A DNA stretch of 64,000 nt, from the NCBI RefSeq assembly GCF_022627955.1, contig NZ_JABXGD010000001.1, forward strand, positions 558,001-622,000. Direction: 5' to 3'. The DNA is from Microbacterium sp. C5A9 (GTDB taxonomy: Bacteria > Actinomycetota > Actinomycetes > Actinomycetales > Microbacteriaceae). Below the pieces are notes generated by a model. It saw only the letters and a program-made list of their open reading frames with translations. It did not search any database and was not told the DNA's origin. Within the stretch, counting starts at the first letter, position 1. Each line of letters begins with the position of its first letter. Both the position numbers and the translations under genes were made by a program. This document shows, in pieces, positions 27,056 through 35,876 of this stretch.

Positions 27056-28047
27056 GCCGACACCTCCTGTTCGGGGATGAGTCCTGCTCGCCGATCCGCC
27101 AGCACCAGGTCCGCGGTGCGGATGCACAGACTGTGTCGTGGCGACACGGGCTCGGGTCTGACGATCTCGCACGCATCGATGCGGTGAGCACAGCGTGCCG
27201 CGAAGGCGCAGCCCTCCGCCTCGCCGTGCAGCACCGGCGGGGAACCGGGGATGCTCGAGAGTCGCTCTCCTCTCTTCGCACGGGAGGGATCGGTCGCCGC
27301 GAGCGCTCGGGCGTACGGGTGCACGGGGGTGCCGAGCACGGCTGATGCCGGACCGCGTTCGACGACCCTGCCGGCGTACATGACGGCGACCTCGTCGCAC
27401 CAGCGAGCGACGGCCGGCAGGTCGTGGCTGAGCCAGAGGATGGTCGTGCCCTGCTCCTTCGCCTGAGCGAACAGCAGCCGGATGACCTCTTCGCGCACCT
27501 GGCTGTCGAGCGCCGCGGTCGGCTCGTCGGCGATCAGCAGCCGGGGACGGCGGCACATCGCCATGGCGATGGCCACACGCTGGGCCATCCCGCCCGAGAT
27601 CTGATGGGGGAAGAGACGGATGACGCGCGCAGGATCGGCGATCTGCATGCCCTCCAGCAGCTCCACCTGGCGGCGGGGAGAGCCGTCGTCGCCGACGGCC
27701 CGGAGCACGAGCTTCAGCTGGGCGCCGATGCGCATCGTCGGGTCGAGCGAGCCGATCGGATCCTGCGCGATGTAGGCGAGGGTGCCGCGTCGGTAGTCGC
27801 GCAGCGCGTCGTCGTCGAGACCGAGCACGTCGATGCCGTCGACCTCGATCAGGCCGCTGACGATCTGCGCCGAGCGCGGCTGCAGGCGGCCGATGACGGA
27901 GGCGAGGGTCGACTTGCCGGAGCCCGACTCGCCCACGATCGCGACCGAGCTGCCGTCGGCGACGTCGAGGTCGACCCCGTCGAGGGCCCTGACCGTGGTG
28001 GCGCCGGTGAACTCCAGTGCCAGGTCGCTGATGCGTACGGCGGTCAT
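27052..28047 (-). CDS. Oligopeptide-type ABC transporter, ATPase (DppD/OppD-like)
   Basis: The 331-residue ATPase has Walker A IVGESGSGKSTLAS (about residue 38), signature SGGMAQRVAIAMAM, Walker B RLLIADEPTAALDSQV and switch region LWLSHDLPAVARWC. Its C terminus has the peptide-importer extension with three Cys in FAARCAHRIDACEIV, and a fourth later (HSLCIR), as in Opp/Dpp ATPases that can carry an iron-sulphur cluster. Start and stop overlap both neighbours by 4 bp, so translation is coupled along the operon. Confidence 0.93.
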   Translation of the reverse strand: MTAVRISDLALEFTGATTVRALDGVDLDVADGSSVAIVGESGSGKSTLASVIGRLQPRSAQIVSGLIEVDGIDVLGLDDDALRDYRRGTLAYIAQDPIGSLDPTMRIGAQLKLVLRAVGDDGSPRRQVELLEGMQIADPARVIRLFPHQISGGMAQRVAIAMAMCRRPRLLIADEPTAALDSQVREEVIRLLFAQAKEQGTTILWLSHDLPAVARWCDEVAVMYAGRVVERGPASAVLGTPVHPYARALAATDPSRAKRGERLSSIPGSPPVLHGEAEGCAFAARCAHRIDACEIVRPEPVSPRHSLCIRTADLVLADRRAGLIPEQEVSA

Positions 28048-28928
28048 CGGAGGGACCTCGTCTCTCGCGGTTCGAATCGGTCACGGAGTCCGTCGCCGAT
28101 GATGTTGATGCACAGGATCGAGACCACCAGCACGGCGCCGGGGACGATCACGAGCTGGGGAGCCTGGGTCATGTAGAGCATCCCCTGTTGGATGAGCAGA
28201 CCGAGGGAGGCCTCAGGGGCCTGCACGCCGAAGCCGAGGAAGCTCAGTCCGCCCTCGACGAGGATCGCGACGGAGAGCGCGTAGCTCGCCTGCACCGCGA
28301 TCGTGCCCGCGATGTTCGGCAGCAGTCGGCGGACGAAGATCACCGGGGTTCGTACTCCGCTGATGCGCGCCGACACGATGAAGTCCCGTTCGGCGACCGC
28401 TCGGGTCGCGATGCGCACCACGCGGGTCATGAGAGGGATCGTGATGACGACGATGCTGATGATCGCCGCCGGCCGACCGGGGCCGAGCAGGGCGGAGACG
28501 AGGATCGCCAGCACGAGTGCGGGGAACGCGTAGAGCACGTCGGCGACGCGCATCACCGCCTCGTTCACCGCACCCCCGTAGTAGCCCGCGAGCATCCCGA
28601 GCACCGTGCTGACCACCGCCGAGCAGACGACCGCGACGATCGAGACGACGAGCGTGGTCGCCGTGCCCTGGAACAGGCGGGGGAGGAGCGAGCGTCCGAG
28701 GTTGTCGGTGCCGAACGGCGCGAGTGCCGACGGGCCCTCGAGCCGGCCGCCGACCGTCGCGGTCGTCGACCCGGCGAGGCCGGTGAGTACGGCGATCACG
28801 GTGATCACGACCACGAGGCCGAGCACGACGATCGCGGTGCGCAGCACGGCGTCGCTGCGACGCCAGGCGCCGCGTGTCGCGTCGCCGGCCGCGCGGACGC
28901 GGTGCGTGGCTGTGGGGACGACGGTCAT
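28044..28928 (-). CDS. Oligopeptide-type ABC transporter, permease (DppC-like)
   Basis: The 294-residue permease has an N-terminal cytosolic tail, six hydrophobic segments and an extracellular region after the first (GPSALAPFGTDNLGRSLLPR), a DppC hallmark. The EAA-type coupling loop is ARISGVRTPVIFVRRLLPNI. It overlaps the ATPase start by 4 bp and the DppB-like stop by 4 bp. With the DppB-like protein it forms the membrane channel. Confidence 0.92.
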   Translation of the reverse strand: MTVVPTATHRVRAAGDATRGAWRRSDAVLRTAIVVLGLVVVITVIAVLTGLAGSTTATVGGRLEGPSALAPFGTDNLGRSLLPRLFQGTATTLVVSIVAVVCSAVVSTVLGMLAGYYGGAVNEAVMRVADVLYAFPALVLAILVSALLGPGRPAAIISIVVITIPLMTRVVRIATRAVAERDFIVSARISGVRTPVIFVRRLLPNIAGTIAVQASYALSVAILVEGGLSFLGFGVQAPEASLGLLIQQGMLYMTQAPQLVIVPGAVLVVSILCINIIGDGLRDRFEPRETRSLR

Positions 28929-29890
28929 CGGCGGCTCCCTCCGGTCAGGCGCAGGCGGGGATCCAGCGCATTGGCGATGAGGTCGACGAGCAGGCTCGCG
29001 ACGATGAACACGATGGCGGCGAGCAGCACCGCGCTCTGGACGATCGCATAGTCGCGCCGCCCGAGAGCGGTCTGCAGGTACGACCCCATGCCGGGGATGT
29101 TGAACACGAACTCGACGATCACGGTGCCGCCGAGGAGGACGGCGATGAGGGCGCCGACGATCGTGAGGATCGGGGCTGCGGCGTTGCGCAGCACGTGGTG
29201 GCGGATGATGAACCAGGGGGTCTCGCCTCGCGCCACGGCGGCCTGCACATGCGGTTCGACGAGGACGTTCATGACCGCATCCCTCGTGTTCCTGGCGACC
29301 ACCGCGACACAGCCGACGGCGAGAACCGTGACGGGAAGCACGAGAGCCCCGAAGAAGCGCGCAGGGTCGACGGCGAACGGCGCGAACCGGCCGACCGAGA
29401 CGCCGAGCCCCAGGGTCGAGACGGCGAAGACCACGACGCCCGCGAGCAGGAACTCGGGGATGCTGATGCCCAGAGCGCTGACGATCCGGCCCACGGCACC
29501 GGCGGAACCCTCCGACCGTAGGGCTGCGAAGAAGCCGAGCGGGATGCCGACGAGCAGAGTGACGACGATCGTCAGCAGTGCGATCATCGCCGTGACGGGC
29601 AGGCGTGCGGCGAACTCGTCGGTGACGGACACGTTCGACACGAACGAGTAGCCGAGGTCACCGGTGAGAACGCCGAACAGCCAGTGGAAGTACTGCGCGA
29701 CCACCGGGTCGTCGAGCCCGGACTCGGCCACCGCCTGGGCCCGCTGCGCCTCGGTGGCGAGCGGACCCAGGACGAGGTCGATGTAGTCGCCCGGCATGAG
29801 ACGGACGGACGCGAAGATCAGCACCGAGACGACGACGAGCGTCACGAGTGCGGCGCCGATGCGCCGGAGCGACCACAGAGCGACGGCCAT
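28925..29890 (-). CDS. Oligopeptide-type ABC transporter, permease (DppB-like)
   Basis: The 321-residue permease has a first membrane segment, an extracellular domain with MPGDYIDLVLGPLATEAQRA and five further membrane segments. The coupling loop ARGETPWFIIRHHVLRNAAA and the C-terminal VEFVFNIPGMGSYLQTALGR are typical of DppB/OppB. It starts 1 bp after the stop of the substrate-binding lipoprotein gene. Confidence 0.92.
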   Translation of the reverse strand: MAVALWSLRRIGAALVTLVVVSVLIFASVRLMPGDYIDLVLGPLATEAQRAQAVAESGLDDPVVAQYFHWLFGVLTGDLGYSFVSNVSVTDEFAARLPVTAMIALLTIVVTLLVGIPLGFFAALRSEGSAGAVGRIVSALGISIPEFLLAGVVVFAVSTLGLGVSVGRFAPFAVDPARFFGALVLPVTVLAVGCVAVVARNTRDAVMNVLVEPHVQAAVARGETPWFIIRHHVLRNAAAPILTIVGALIAVLLGGTVIVEFVFNIPGMGSYLQTALGRRDYAIVQSAVLLAAIVFIVASLLVDLIANALDPRLRLTGGSRR

Positions 29891-29891
29891 G

Positions 29892-31502
29892 TCAGCTGGC
29901 GCGGAACTGGGTGATGTACCGCAGGAAGTTGCCGTAGCCTTCGTCGCTGCTGAGCGTCGGCGACAGCGACTCCGTGTTCCATCCGATCGTGGAGGGACGC
30001 AGCACCAGCGGCACCATCTCGCTCTGCTCGTCGGCGACGGCGCAGAGATTCTCGAACACGGCGGCCCGGTCGGCCCCCGGCTCGGTCGAGTATCCGTCGG
30101 CGATCAGGCCGTCGAGCTCGTCGGAGCCCTTCATGAAGACGGCCGAGAACCCGGCGACCTCGGGGTTCCACCAGGTCGTGACCATCGCGGGGTCCGCGTA
30201 GCCGGCGAACCAGCTCAGCGCCAGGTCGAAGGTCGCGGGGCTGCCGTACACCTGATCGGAGTAGGTGGCGTAATCGACCTGCTGGATGTCGACGGTCACG
30301 CCGATCTCGGCGAGGTTCTGCTGCATGACCTGCGCGATCTGGGCGAGCACCGGCTCGTCGGTGTACACGACGAGGTCGAGCTCGAGGCCTCCGACCTCGT
30401 CGATCACGGCCTTCGCCGCGGCGACGTCGTGCGCGGCGGAGGGCAGGTCCTCGGCGACGCACGAATCGGGGAGACCGGCGGGGGTGACCCCGGTCGCCGC
30501 GGTCGAGCCGCCGAATGCGAGCTCGTTGATCGCATCCCGGTCGATCGCGCTGTTGATGGCGAAGCGGACGTCCTCATCCTGCAGCGCCTCGTCGCCCGTG
30601 AGCGAGTTGATCATGAGGTAGTGGAAGTCGGTGTTCTTCTGCCCGACGACGCTGACGTCCTGCGCGTTCGCGAGGAGCTCCGCCGAGTCGATGGAGTTGA
30701 GCACGGCGAAGTCCGCCGAACCGTCTCTCAGCGCGGCGGCCCTGGTGGCCTCGTCGCCGACGATGTCGATCGTCAGCGACGAGAAGCCCAGCGAGGCGGC
30801 GTCGGGGTGGTGCTCGTTCGGCTCGAACGTCCACTCCTCGTCCTGTCGGTGCGCGGTCGCGACCAGGGGGCCGGTGCCGACCATCTCGGTCGTGATGTCG
30901 ATCTCGCCCGACTCGATCTCGGCCATCGGCAGGATGGCGGCGGGGGTGTTCGCCAGCGCGGCCAGGAACGGTGCATACGGCTCCGACAGGGTGACCGTGA
31001 CCTCGAGATCGCCGGTCACCTCGACCGACGCGATCGGGCCGAGCTGACCCGTCCAGGTGGTGGGGGTGTCGATGAGGCGCTGCAGGCTGCCGGCGACATC
31101 GGCAGCCGTCATCGGGCGTCCGTTCGAGAACACCGCGTCATCCGCCAGCGTGAAGACGTACTCGGTGTCGCTCGGCGTCTCCCAGGAGGTGGCGAGCGAC
31201 GGCGCGACGTCGAGGTTCTCGTCGATCGTGGTGAGGGTCTCGTACGACAGCCCCTCGAGCATCCACGAGCGTGCGGTCGCCGCACCCTGCGGGTCGAGAC
31301 CGCTCGCCTCTGCGGTGTCGTAGTCGACCTGGACGACGAGGTCGCCACCGCCGTCGAAGGCGTCGTCTGCGACGGCGAGGAAGCCGGGCGCCGCCTCCTC
31401 CTGGGTGGGTTCGGCGTCTGGGGAGGCGCCGGCGGCGCATCCGGTGAGTGCGAGGACGGCGATGGCGGACATCGCCACCCCCGCGCGAGCTGCTGTGTGC
31501 AT
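29892..31502 (-). CDS. Oligopeptide-type ABC transporter, substrate-binding lipoprotein (family 5)
   Basis: I chose ATG at 31502 (MHTAARAGVAMSAIAVLALT), giving 536 residues with a lipoprotein signal and lipobox LTGC (Cys22). The solute-binding family 5 pattern is clear: LMLEGLSYETLTTI-type start (SWMLEGLSYETLTTIDENLD), ATSWETPSDTEYVFTLADDA, FSNGRPMTAADV and, late, DLALSWFAGYADPAMV. Family 5 proteins bind peptides, nickel, opines or other amines, so the substrate is open. The gene lies 37 bp after the amine oxidase stop. Confidence 0.93.
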   Translation of the reverse strand: MHTAARAGVAMSAIAVLALTGCAAGASPDAEPTQEEAAPGFLAVADDAFDGGGDLVVQVDYDTAEASGLDPQGAATARSWMLEGLSYETLTTIDENLDVAPSLATSWETPSDTEYVFTLADDAVFSNGRPMTAADVAGSLQRLIDTPTTWTGQLGPIASVEVTGDLEVTVTLSEPYAPFLAALANTPAAILPMAEIESGEIDITTEMVGTGPLVATAHRQDEEWTFEPNEHHPDAASLGFSSLTIDIVGDEATRAAALRDGSADFAVLNSIDSAELLANAQDVSVVGQKNTDFHYLMINSLTGDEALQDEDVRFAINSAIDRDAINELAFGGSTAATGVTPAGLPDSCVAEDLPSAAHDVAAAKAVIDEVGGLELDLVVYTDEPVLAQIAQVMQQNLAEIGVTVDIQQVDYATYSDQVYGSPATFDLALSWFAGYADPAMVTTWWNPEVAGFSAVFMKGSDELDGLIADGYSTEPGADRAAVFENLCAVADEQSEMVPLVLRPSTIGWNTESLSPTLSSDEGYGNFLRYITQFRAS

Positions 31503-31539
31503 GTCGGTGTTTCCCTTCGGGATGCCGGACGACGGCTGA

Positions 31540-33567
31540 TCAGCCGTGGTGCGACGACGGGCGGACAGAGAGGTGATGCAGGTGGTGCTCGGAGTGCGCA
31601 GAGCCTGTGTCCTCGTGAGCGCAGGCGCATGCGGTGGGGGAGGCCGGGACGTCGAGGGTCGGGTTCCGGTCGAAGAAGTCGTGGGGCTTGAGGGTGAATC
31701 CGCACGTGTCGACGGGCATGATCGGCCAGTCCTCGGTGCGGGGGAAATGGGTGAGACCGAAGGTGTGCCAGAGCACGAGGTCGGCGCCGTCGAGCGAGGC
31801 GTCGTCCGCGACGAAGGCGGGGAGGCCCTGTTCGGGGGCGCTCTGATTGACGACGTCGCCCGCGGGGTAGCGTTCGTCGGGGTCGTAGGCGGTGACCCAC
31901 AGATCCGACGTCGCAAACCGCGCCCGCGACGCGATCACCGATTCGGGCTGCGCCAGCAGCACCGGCTTGCCCTCGGGGGTGAGTACGTAGGAGGTCGGTC
32001 GGCCCAGGCGGTTCTTCGCGGTCGCGCTGCTCACGCGCCAGGTGCGATCGACGGTGGAGTTCGCGCGTCGGCGTCCCTCCTGCTCGCTCCGCAGCCGGGT
32101 GGTCGTGAATCCGATCGCACTGCCGTGCACGTTGTCGTCGTCGATCGGCAGGGCTCCGACGTCGATCTCGTCGATGACGGCCGGGCCGTCGTCGACCGCC
32201 ATGTCGAGCCGGGCGCAGAACAGATGCTGGTGATACGGGGCGGCGAGCCCCGGTGCCAGCTCGCTCGCGAATCGGCTGGTGCGCTCGTCGTAGGCGGCGG
32301 TGAAGACGAGGCCGGTCGCCTTGGCCTCGAACTCGATCTTGCCGTCGAGGTAGAGGTACCAGTAGAAGCCGTAGTCGTAGTTGCCGACCGTGACGAAGAA
32401 CGAGATCACCAGGCGGCGCTGTCGTCGCACATCGCTCGAGCCGGTGAACTGCTCGGTGTGCTTCCAGAGCACCCCGGCATCCTCCTCGTGGATGCAGATC
32501 GCGTGGGGCAGCACCTTGACCTCTCCGCGTGCGTCGGCGATCGGCACGTCGAGGTAGGTGATGTCGCCGACGCAGTCGCAGCCGAGTTCGAGCGAGTTCA
32601 CGAGCCGTCCGAGCTGGTACTCGCCGGTGTCGAAGTAGTTCTGCCAGAAGCGCACCGGGCCCGGGTCTCCGTACGGCACGAGCATCTCCGCGATCGAGGC
32701 GCGGTGCACGATCGGACGTACACGACCGTCGTCCTCGAATCCGATGCCGTGCAGGATGAGCCCCTCCCGCATGTCGTACCCGATGCGCAGCGACCACTTC
32801 TCCCACGAGATCACGTCGCCGTCGAACGAGAAGCTCGGTCCTTCCGGCTGCGTGATGACGATCGGCTTCTGCGTCGTGCGCTCGGGTCCGAAGGTTCCGG
32901 GCACGTGATAGTCGGCGGTCTCCTGGGGGATCGGCATCACCCCGGTGTCGATGACGTCGACGACCGTCCTGCTCGCGAGGTCGACGTAGGCGACGAGACC
33001 GTCGATCGGGTGCGCCCAGGGCATGGTCTGCGGAGTCGGCTGGTGGTGTCCGAGCACGCGCGCCAGTCGGCGTCCGCTCTCGCCCTCGATCGGGTATCGG
33101 CCCGCCGACAGACCGGCGAGCGCCACGGTGCTCGGGTCGTCGATGCCGCGAGCGGAGAGCGCGGTGGCCCAGCGCTCGTCGGCGCCGATGAGCTCGCGGA
33201 TGATCGCGTGCTCCTCCTGCAGCAGCGGCACCTGGCCGTCGATCTCGGGGTCGATGTCGACGTCTCTCGCGAGCGTGCGGGAGCCGAGGTCGACCGAGAG
33301 TGCCCGTGCGCGTCCGCTGTCGACGTCGAGGAGCTGCACCCGTGCGCGGCGGGGGACGTCGCGGCCTGCGGCGACCTCGGCGCGGTCGGGCTCGTCGAGT
33401 CCGAGGTAGGCGATGCGGTGCTGGTCGTCGAGGGCGCCTTCCGCGCGGAGGATTTCGGCCACGCGCTGCAGCTCGTCCGCCGAGAGCGTCGCGTACGGCG
33501 CGCCGGATCCGTCGCCGAGGCGGCGCGAGCGCTGGACGTGGTCGGACGAGGAACAGCTGCAGTTCAT
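31540..33567 (-). CDS. Copper-containing (topaquinone) primary amine oxidase
   Basis: I chose ATG at 33567 (MNCSCSSSDHVQ), 675 residues; a much longer open frame upstream belongs to the antisense of lacI. All catalytic residues are present and spaced as in the Arthrobacter enzymes: base Asp313 in YFDTGEYQLG, topaquinone precursor Tyr397 in TVGNYDYGF, copper ligands His446 and His448 in PYHQHLF and His607 in WHTFGLTHFPR. The enzyme turns a primary amine, oxygen and water into aldehyde, ammonia and peroxide. There is no signal peptide, so it is probably cytosolic. The N terminus has extra Cys and the C terminus is His-rich (HSEHHLHHLS). It is the first gene of the ten-gene operon. Confidence 0.95.
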   Translation of the reverse strand: MNCSCSSSDHVQRSRRLGDGSGAPYATLSADELQRVAEILRAEGALDDQHRIAYLGLDEPDRAEVAAGRDVPRRARVQLLDVDSGRARALSVDLGSRTLARDVDIDPEIDGQVPLLQEEHAIIRELIGADERWATALSARGIDDPSTVALAGLSAGRYPIEGESGRRLARVLGHHQPTPQTMPWAHPIDGLVAYVDLASRTVVDVIDTGVMPIPQETADYHVPGTFGPERTTQKPIVITQPEGPSFSFDGDVISWEKWSLRIGYDMREGLILHGIGFEDDGRVRPIVHRASIAEMLVPYGDPGPVRFWQNYFDTGEYQLGRLVNSLELGCDCVGDITYLDVPIADARGEVKVLPHAICIHEEDAGVLWKHTEQFTGSSDVRRQRRLVISFFVTVGNYDYGFYWYLYLDGKIEFEAKATGLVFTAAYDERTSRFASELAPGLAAPYHQHLFCARLDMAVDDGPAVIDEIDVGALPIDDDNVHGSAIGFTTTRLRSEQEGRRRANSTVDRTWRVSSATAKNRLGRPTSYVLTPEGKPVLLAQPESVIASRARFATSDLWVTAYDPDERYPAGDVVNQSAPEQGLPAFVADDASLDGADLVLWHTFGLTHFPRTEDWPIMPVDTCGFTLKPHDFFDRNPTLDVPASPTACACAHEDTGSAHSEHHLHHLSVRPSSHHG

Positions 33568-33588
33568 GGAGTCTCCATCGGAAGTCGG

Positions 33589-33622
33589 TGCCGGAACGTC
33601 TGCGTGCCGGAACGTTCCGGCA
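33589..33622. promoter_or_regulatory. Operator region: 18-bp palindrome plus upstream half-site
   Basis: TGCCGGAACGTTCCGGCA at 33605-33622 is a perfect palindrome with the central CG of LacI-family operators. Its left half (TGCCGGAACGT) is repeated in the same direction at 33589-33599, 16 bp away. The site lies 38 bp from the amine oxidase start and 87 bp from the lacI start, so the LacI regulator encoded at 33709 probably controls both directions. Confidence 0.7.
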
Positions 33623-33695
33623 AAAGTATGCGAAAAGCGTGTTACGGCGCAAGACCCGATGTGTTTCGAGTGGATTACGGCTTGCTCCCTGTGGT

Positions 33696-33701
33696 TAGAC
33701 T
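33696..33701 (+). promoter_or_regulatory. -10 box of lacI-type gene (leaderless)
   Basis: TAGACT ends 7 nt before the ATG at 33709. Confidence 0.5.
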
Positions 33702-33708
33702 CGGCCGC

Positions 33709-34728
33709 ATGCAAGAGCCACGACGCGCCAGATTGATCGATGTCGCTCGGCGCGCGGGTGTCGGGAAGACCACGGCGTCCGATGCGCTCAACGGCGGCGG
33801 TCGCGTGTCGCCGGCCACTCGGGAAGCCGTCCTGGCGGCGGCGGCCGAGCTCGGATACTCGGTCAACACGGCCGCGAGGAGCCTCCGAGGCGGCGCGATC
33901 GGCACCATCGGGATCGTTCTCCCCGAGGTCGTGTCCCGGTCGTCGTACTACATGGCGTTCACCTTCGGGATCGTCACGAGCGCGGCGGCCCACGACATCG
34001 ACGTGACCATCGTGAGCCCGTCGGCGTCGTCCGGTCGGTCTCGGCCCATCCGCGCGGACGGATTGATCATCGGCGATCCGGTGTCCGGCGACCCCGGGCT
34101 GCCTTCGCTCATGGCCTCCGGCATCCCGATCGTCACCCAGGAGCACCTGCCCGACGACATCGAGGGCGTTCCCGACGGCGTCATCTGGTCGTCGCACGAG
34201 GCGGCGATGCTCCGGCTCTTCGACGAGATCGACGTCACGGGGGCGCAGCATCCCGCGCTGCTGGTCGCTCCGGATGCCACGGACTGGTCGCGCCAGCTCG
34301 TCTCCGGCTATCGCCGAGGATGCGCGGCGCGCGGTCTCGATCCGGTCCTCGCGCCGATCTCGTTCGAGGCGCCCTGGCACGCGGTGCGCGAGTCGACCGA
34401 ACGGCTGCTGCAGACGAATCCGGACACCGACGTGATCATCTGCGGGCCGGACTCCAGCGCGATCGAGGTCGTCGCCGTGCTCGGACGACTCGGGCGCACG
34501 ATCGGCGAGGACATCACGGTCGTCTCGTGCGTGGACCATCCGTCGCTGCCGTTCCTGACCCCGTCCATCACCTCGATCGATCTGCGCCCCCGCGATTCGG
34601 GTGTCGCCTGCGCCGAGCTGCTGATCGACCTGCTCGACGGCCGTGCGGCATCCGGCACCGATGTGGAGTTCCCGATCACGGTGGTCGCGAGGGAATCCAC
34701 TTCTCAGGCGCTGCGGGTGCGTCGGTGA
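33709..34728 (+). CDS. LacI-family transcriptional regulator
   Basis: The 339-residue regulator has the LacI N-terminal helix-turn-helix and hinge (LIDVARRAGVGKTTASDALN, residues about 9-28; LGYSVNTAARSLRGG) and a periplasmic-binding-protein-like effector domain (about 65-335). It is divergent from the amine oxidase/ABC importer operon and overlaps the CaiB-type gene by 4 bp, so it likely controls both. LacI proteins usually answer to sugars; one next to an amine/amide operon with no sugar gene is unusual, so the effector cannot be guessed. Confidence 0.92.
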   Translation: MQEPRRARLIDVARRAGVGKTTASDALNGGGRVSPATREAVLAAAAELGYSVNTAARSLRGGAIGTIGIVLPEVVSRSSYYMAFTFGIVTSAAAHDIDVTIVSPSASSGRSRPIRADGLIIGDPVSGDPGLPSLMASGIPIVTQEHLPDDIEGVPDGVIWSSHEAAMLRLFDEIDVTGAQHPALLVAPDATDWSRQLVSGYRRGCAARGLDPVLAPISFEAPWHAVRESTERLLQTNPDTDVIICGPDSSAIEVVAVLGRLGRTIGEDITVVSCVDHPSLPFLTPSITSIDLRPRDSGVACAELLIDLLDGRAASGTDVEFPITVVARESTSQALRVRR

Positions 34729-35876
34729 GCGCGCCGCTCGACGGGATCGTCGTCGCCGACTTCTCCCGCGTCCTCGCGGGTCCGCTGGCCACCATGACGC
34801 TCGCCGATCTCGGTGCACGGGTCATCAAGGTCGAGCGGCCAGGCACGGGAGACGACACGAGGGCGTGGGGTCCGCCGTACGCCGAGTCCGGGATCACGAC
34901 GTACTTCGAATCCGCCAACCGCGGCAAGGAATCCGTGGCTCTCGACCTCACTGATCCGGGCGACGTGGCGCGCGCTCGCGAGCTGATCGCGAGAAGCGAC
35001 GTGGTGATCGAGAACTTCCGACCGGGGCTCTTCGCGAAACTCGGGTTCGACTGGGACTCGCTCAGCGCCGAGCACCCCGGTCTCGTCTACGTGTCGGTGA
35101 GCGGGTTCGGGCTGGGAGCCGGCGCGGCGCTGCCCGGATACGACTTCGTCGCGCAGGCGGTCGGCGGCCTCATGCACATCACCGGAGAGACCGGTGGCGA
35201 TGCGATGAAGGCCGGTGTCGCCGTGGTCGACGTGCTGACCGGCAAGGACGCGGTGATCGGCATCCTCGCGGCCCTCCGCCGGCGGGAGCTGACGGGGCGC
35301 GGTTCGAGGATCGACGTCAACCTGCTCTCGAGCCTGCAGGCGGCACTGGTCAATCAGATGTCGGCGCACCTGGGCGCCGGTACGGAACCCGGACGGCTGG
35401 GCAACCGGCATCCGTCGATCGCCCCGTACGAAGCACTGCGATGCGCGGACGCACCGATCGCGGTGGCCTGCGGCAATGACGCGCAGTTCGCCCGGATGAC
35501 CGCCGAGCTCGGGTGCCCGCAACTCGCCGCCGATCCGCGGTTCCTCAGGAACCCCGACCGTGTCGCGCATCGCGAGGCACTCGTCGTCGAGCTCGAGTCG
35601 GCGCTGGCTGCCGACACGGCGACGGCGTGGGCCGCGCGGCTGAACCGCATCGGCGTGGCCGCCGGCGTCGTCAACTCGATCGGAGACGGGATCGCGCTCG
35701 CCGAGGAGCTCGGACTCGAACCGGTGTGGGAGGCGGTCGGCGCCGACGGGCGTCGGTCGGCGCAGATCCGCTCGCCGCTCACGTGGTCCCCGGCGATCCC
35801 GGTGAGCGCGTCAGCACCCCCTCGACTCGGCGAGCATGACGAGTCCGTGCGGGCCTGGTTGGACGCCGATCGCTAG
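34725..35876 (+). CDS. CaiB/BaiF family CoA transferase
   Basis: The start is GTG at 34725, a GTGA overlap with lacI; the product has 383 residues. Class III CoA-transferase features are LDGIVVADFSRVLAGPLATM, ARVIKVERPGTGDDTRAWGP, the catalytic-Asp region SGYD-type LPGYDFVAQAVGGLMHITGE (Asp in GYDF is not itself the nucleophile; the family's catalytic Asp usually lies near AGVAVVDVLTG) and RLGNRHPSIAPYEAL. Such enzymes move CoA between an acyl-CoA and a free acid. Next to a glutaryl-CoA-dehydrogenase-like gene, a succinyl-CoA:glutarate transferase role is attractive but inferred. It overlaps the convergent pucR stop by 4 bp. Confidence 0.88.
   Translation: MSAPLDGIVVADFSRVLAGPLATMTLADLGARVIKVERPGTGDDTRAWGPPYAESGITTYFESANRGKESVALDLTDPGDVARARELIARSDVVIENFRPGLFAKLGFDWDSLSAEHPGLVYVSVSGFGLGAGAALPGYDFVAQAVGGLMHITGETGGDAMKAGVAVVDVLTGKDAVIGILAALRRRELTGRGSRIDVNLLSSLQAALVNQMSAHLGAGTEPGRLGNRHPSIAPYEALRCADAPIAVACGNDAQFARMTAELGCPQLAADPRFLRNPDRVAHREALVVELESALAADTATAWAARLNRIGVAAGVVNSIGDGIALAEELGLEPVWEAVGADGRRSAQIRSPLTWSPAIPVSASAPPRLGEHDESVRAWLDADR

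Noticed and set aside
31546..33700. Long plus-strand open frame running through the amine oxidase gene into lacI
   Set aside because: Only the part from 33709 matches LacI; the upstream part is antisense to catalytic amine oxidase sequence.
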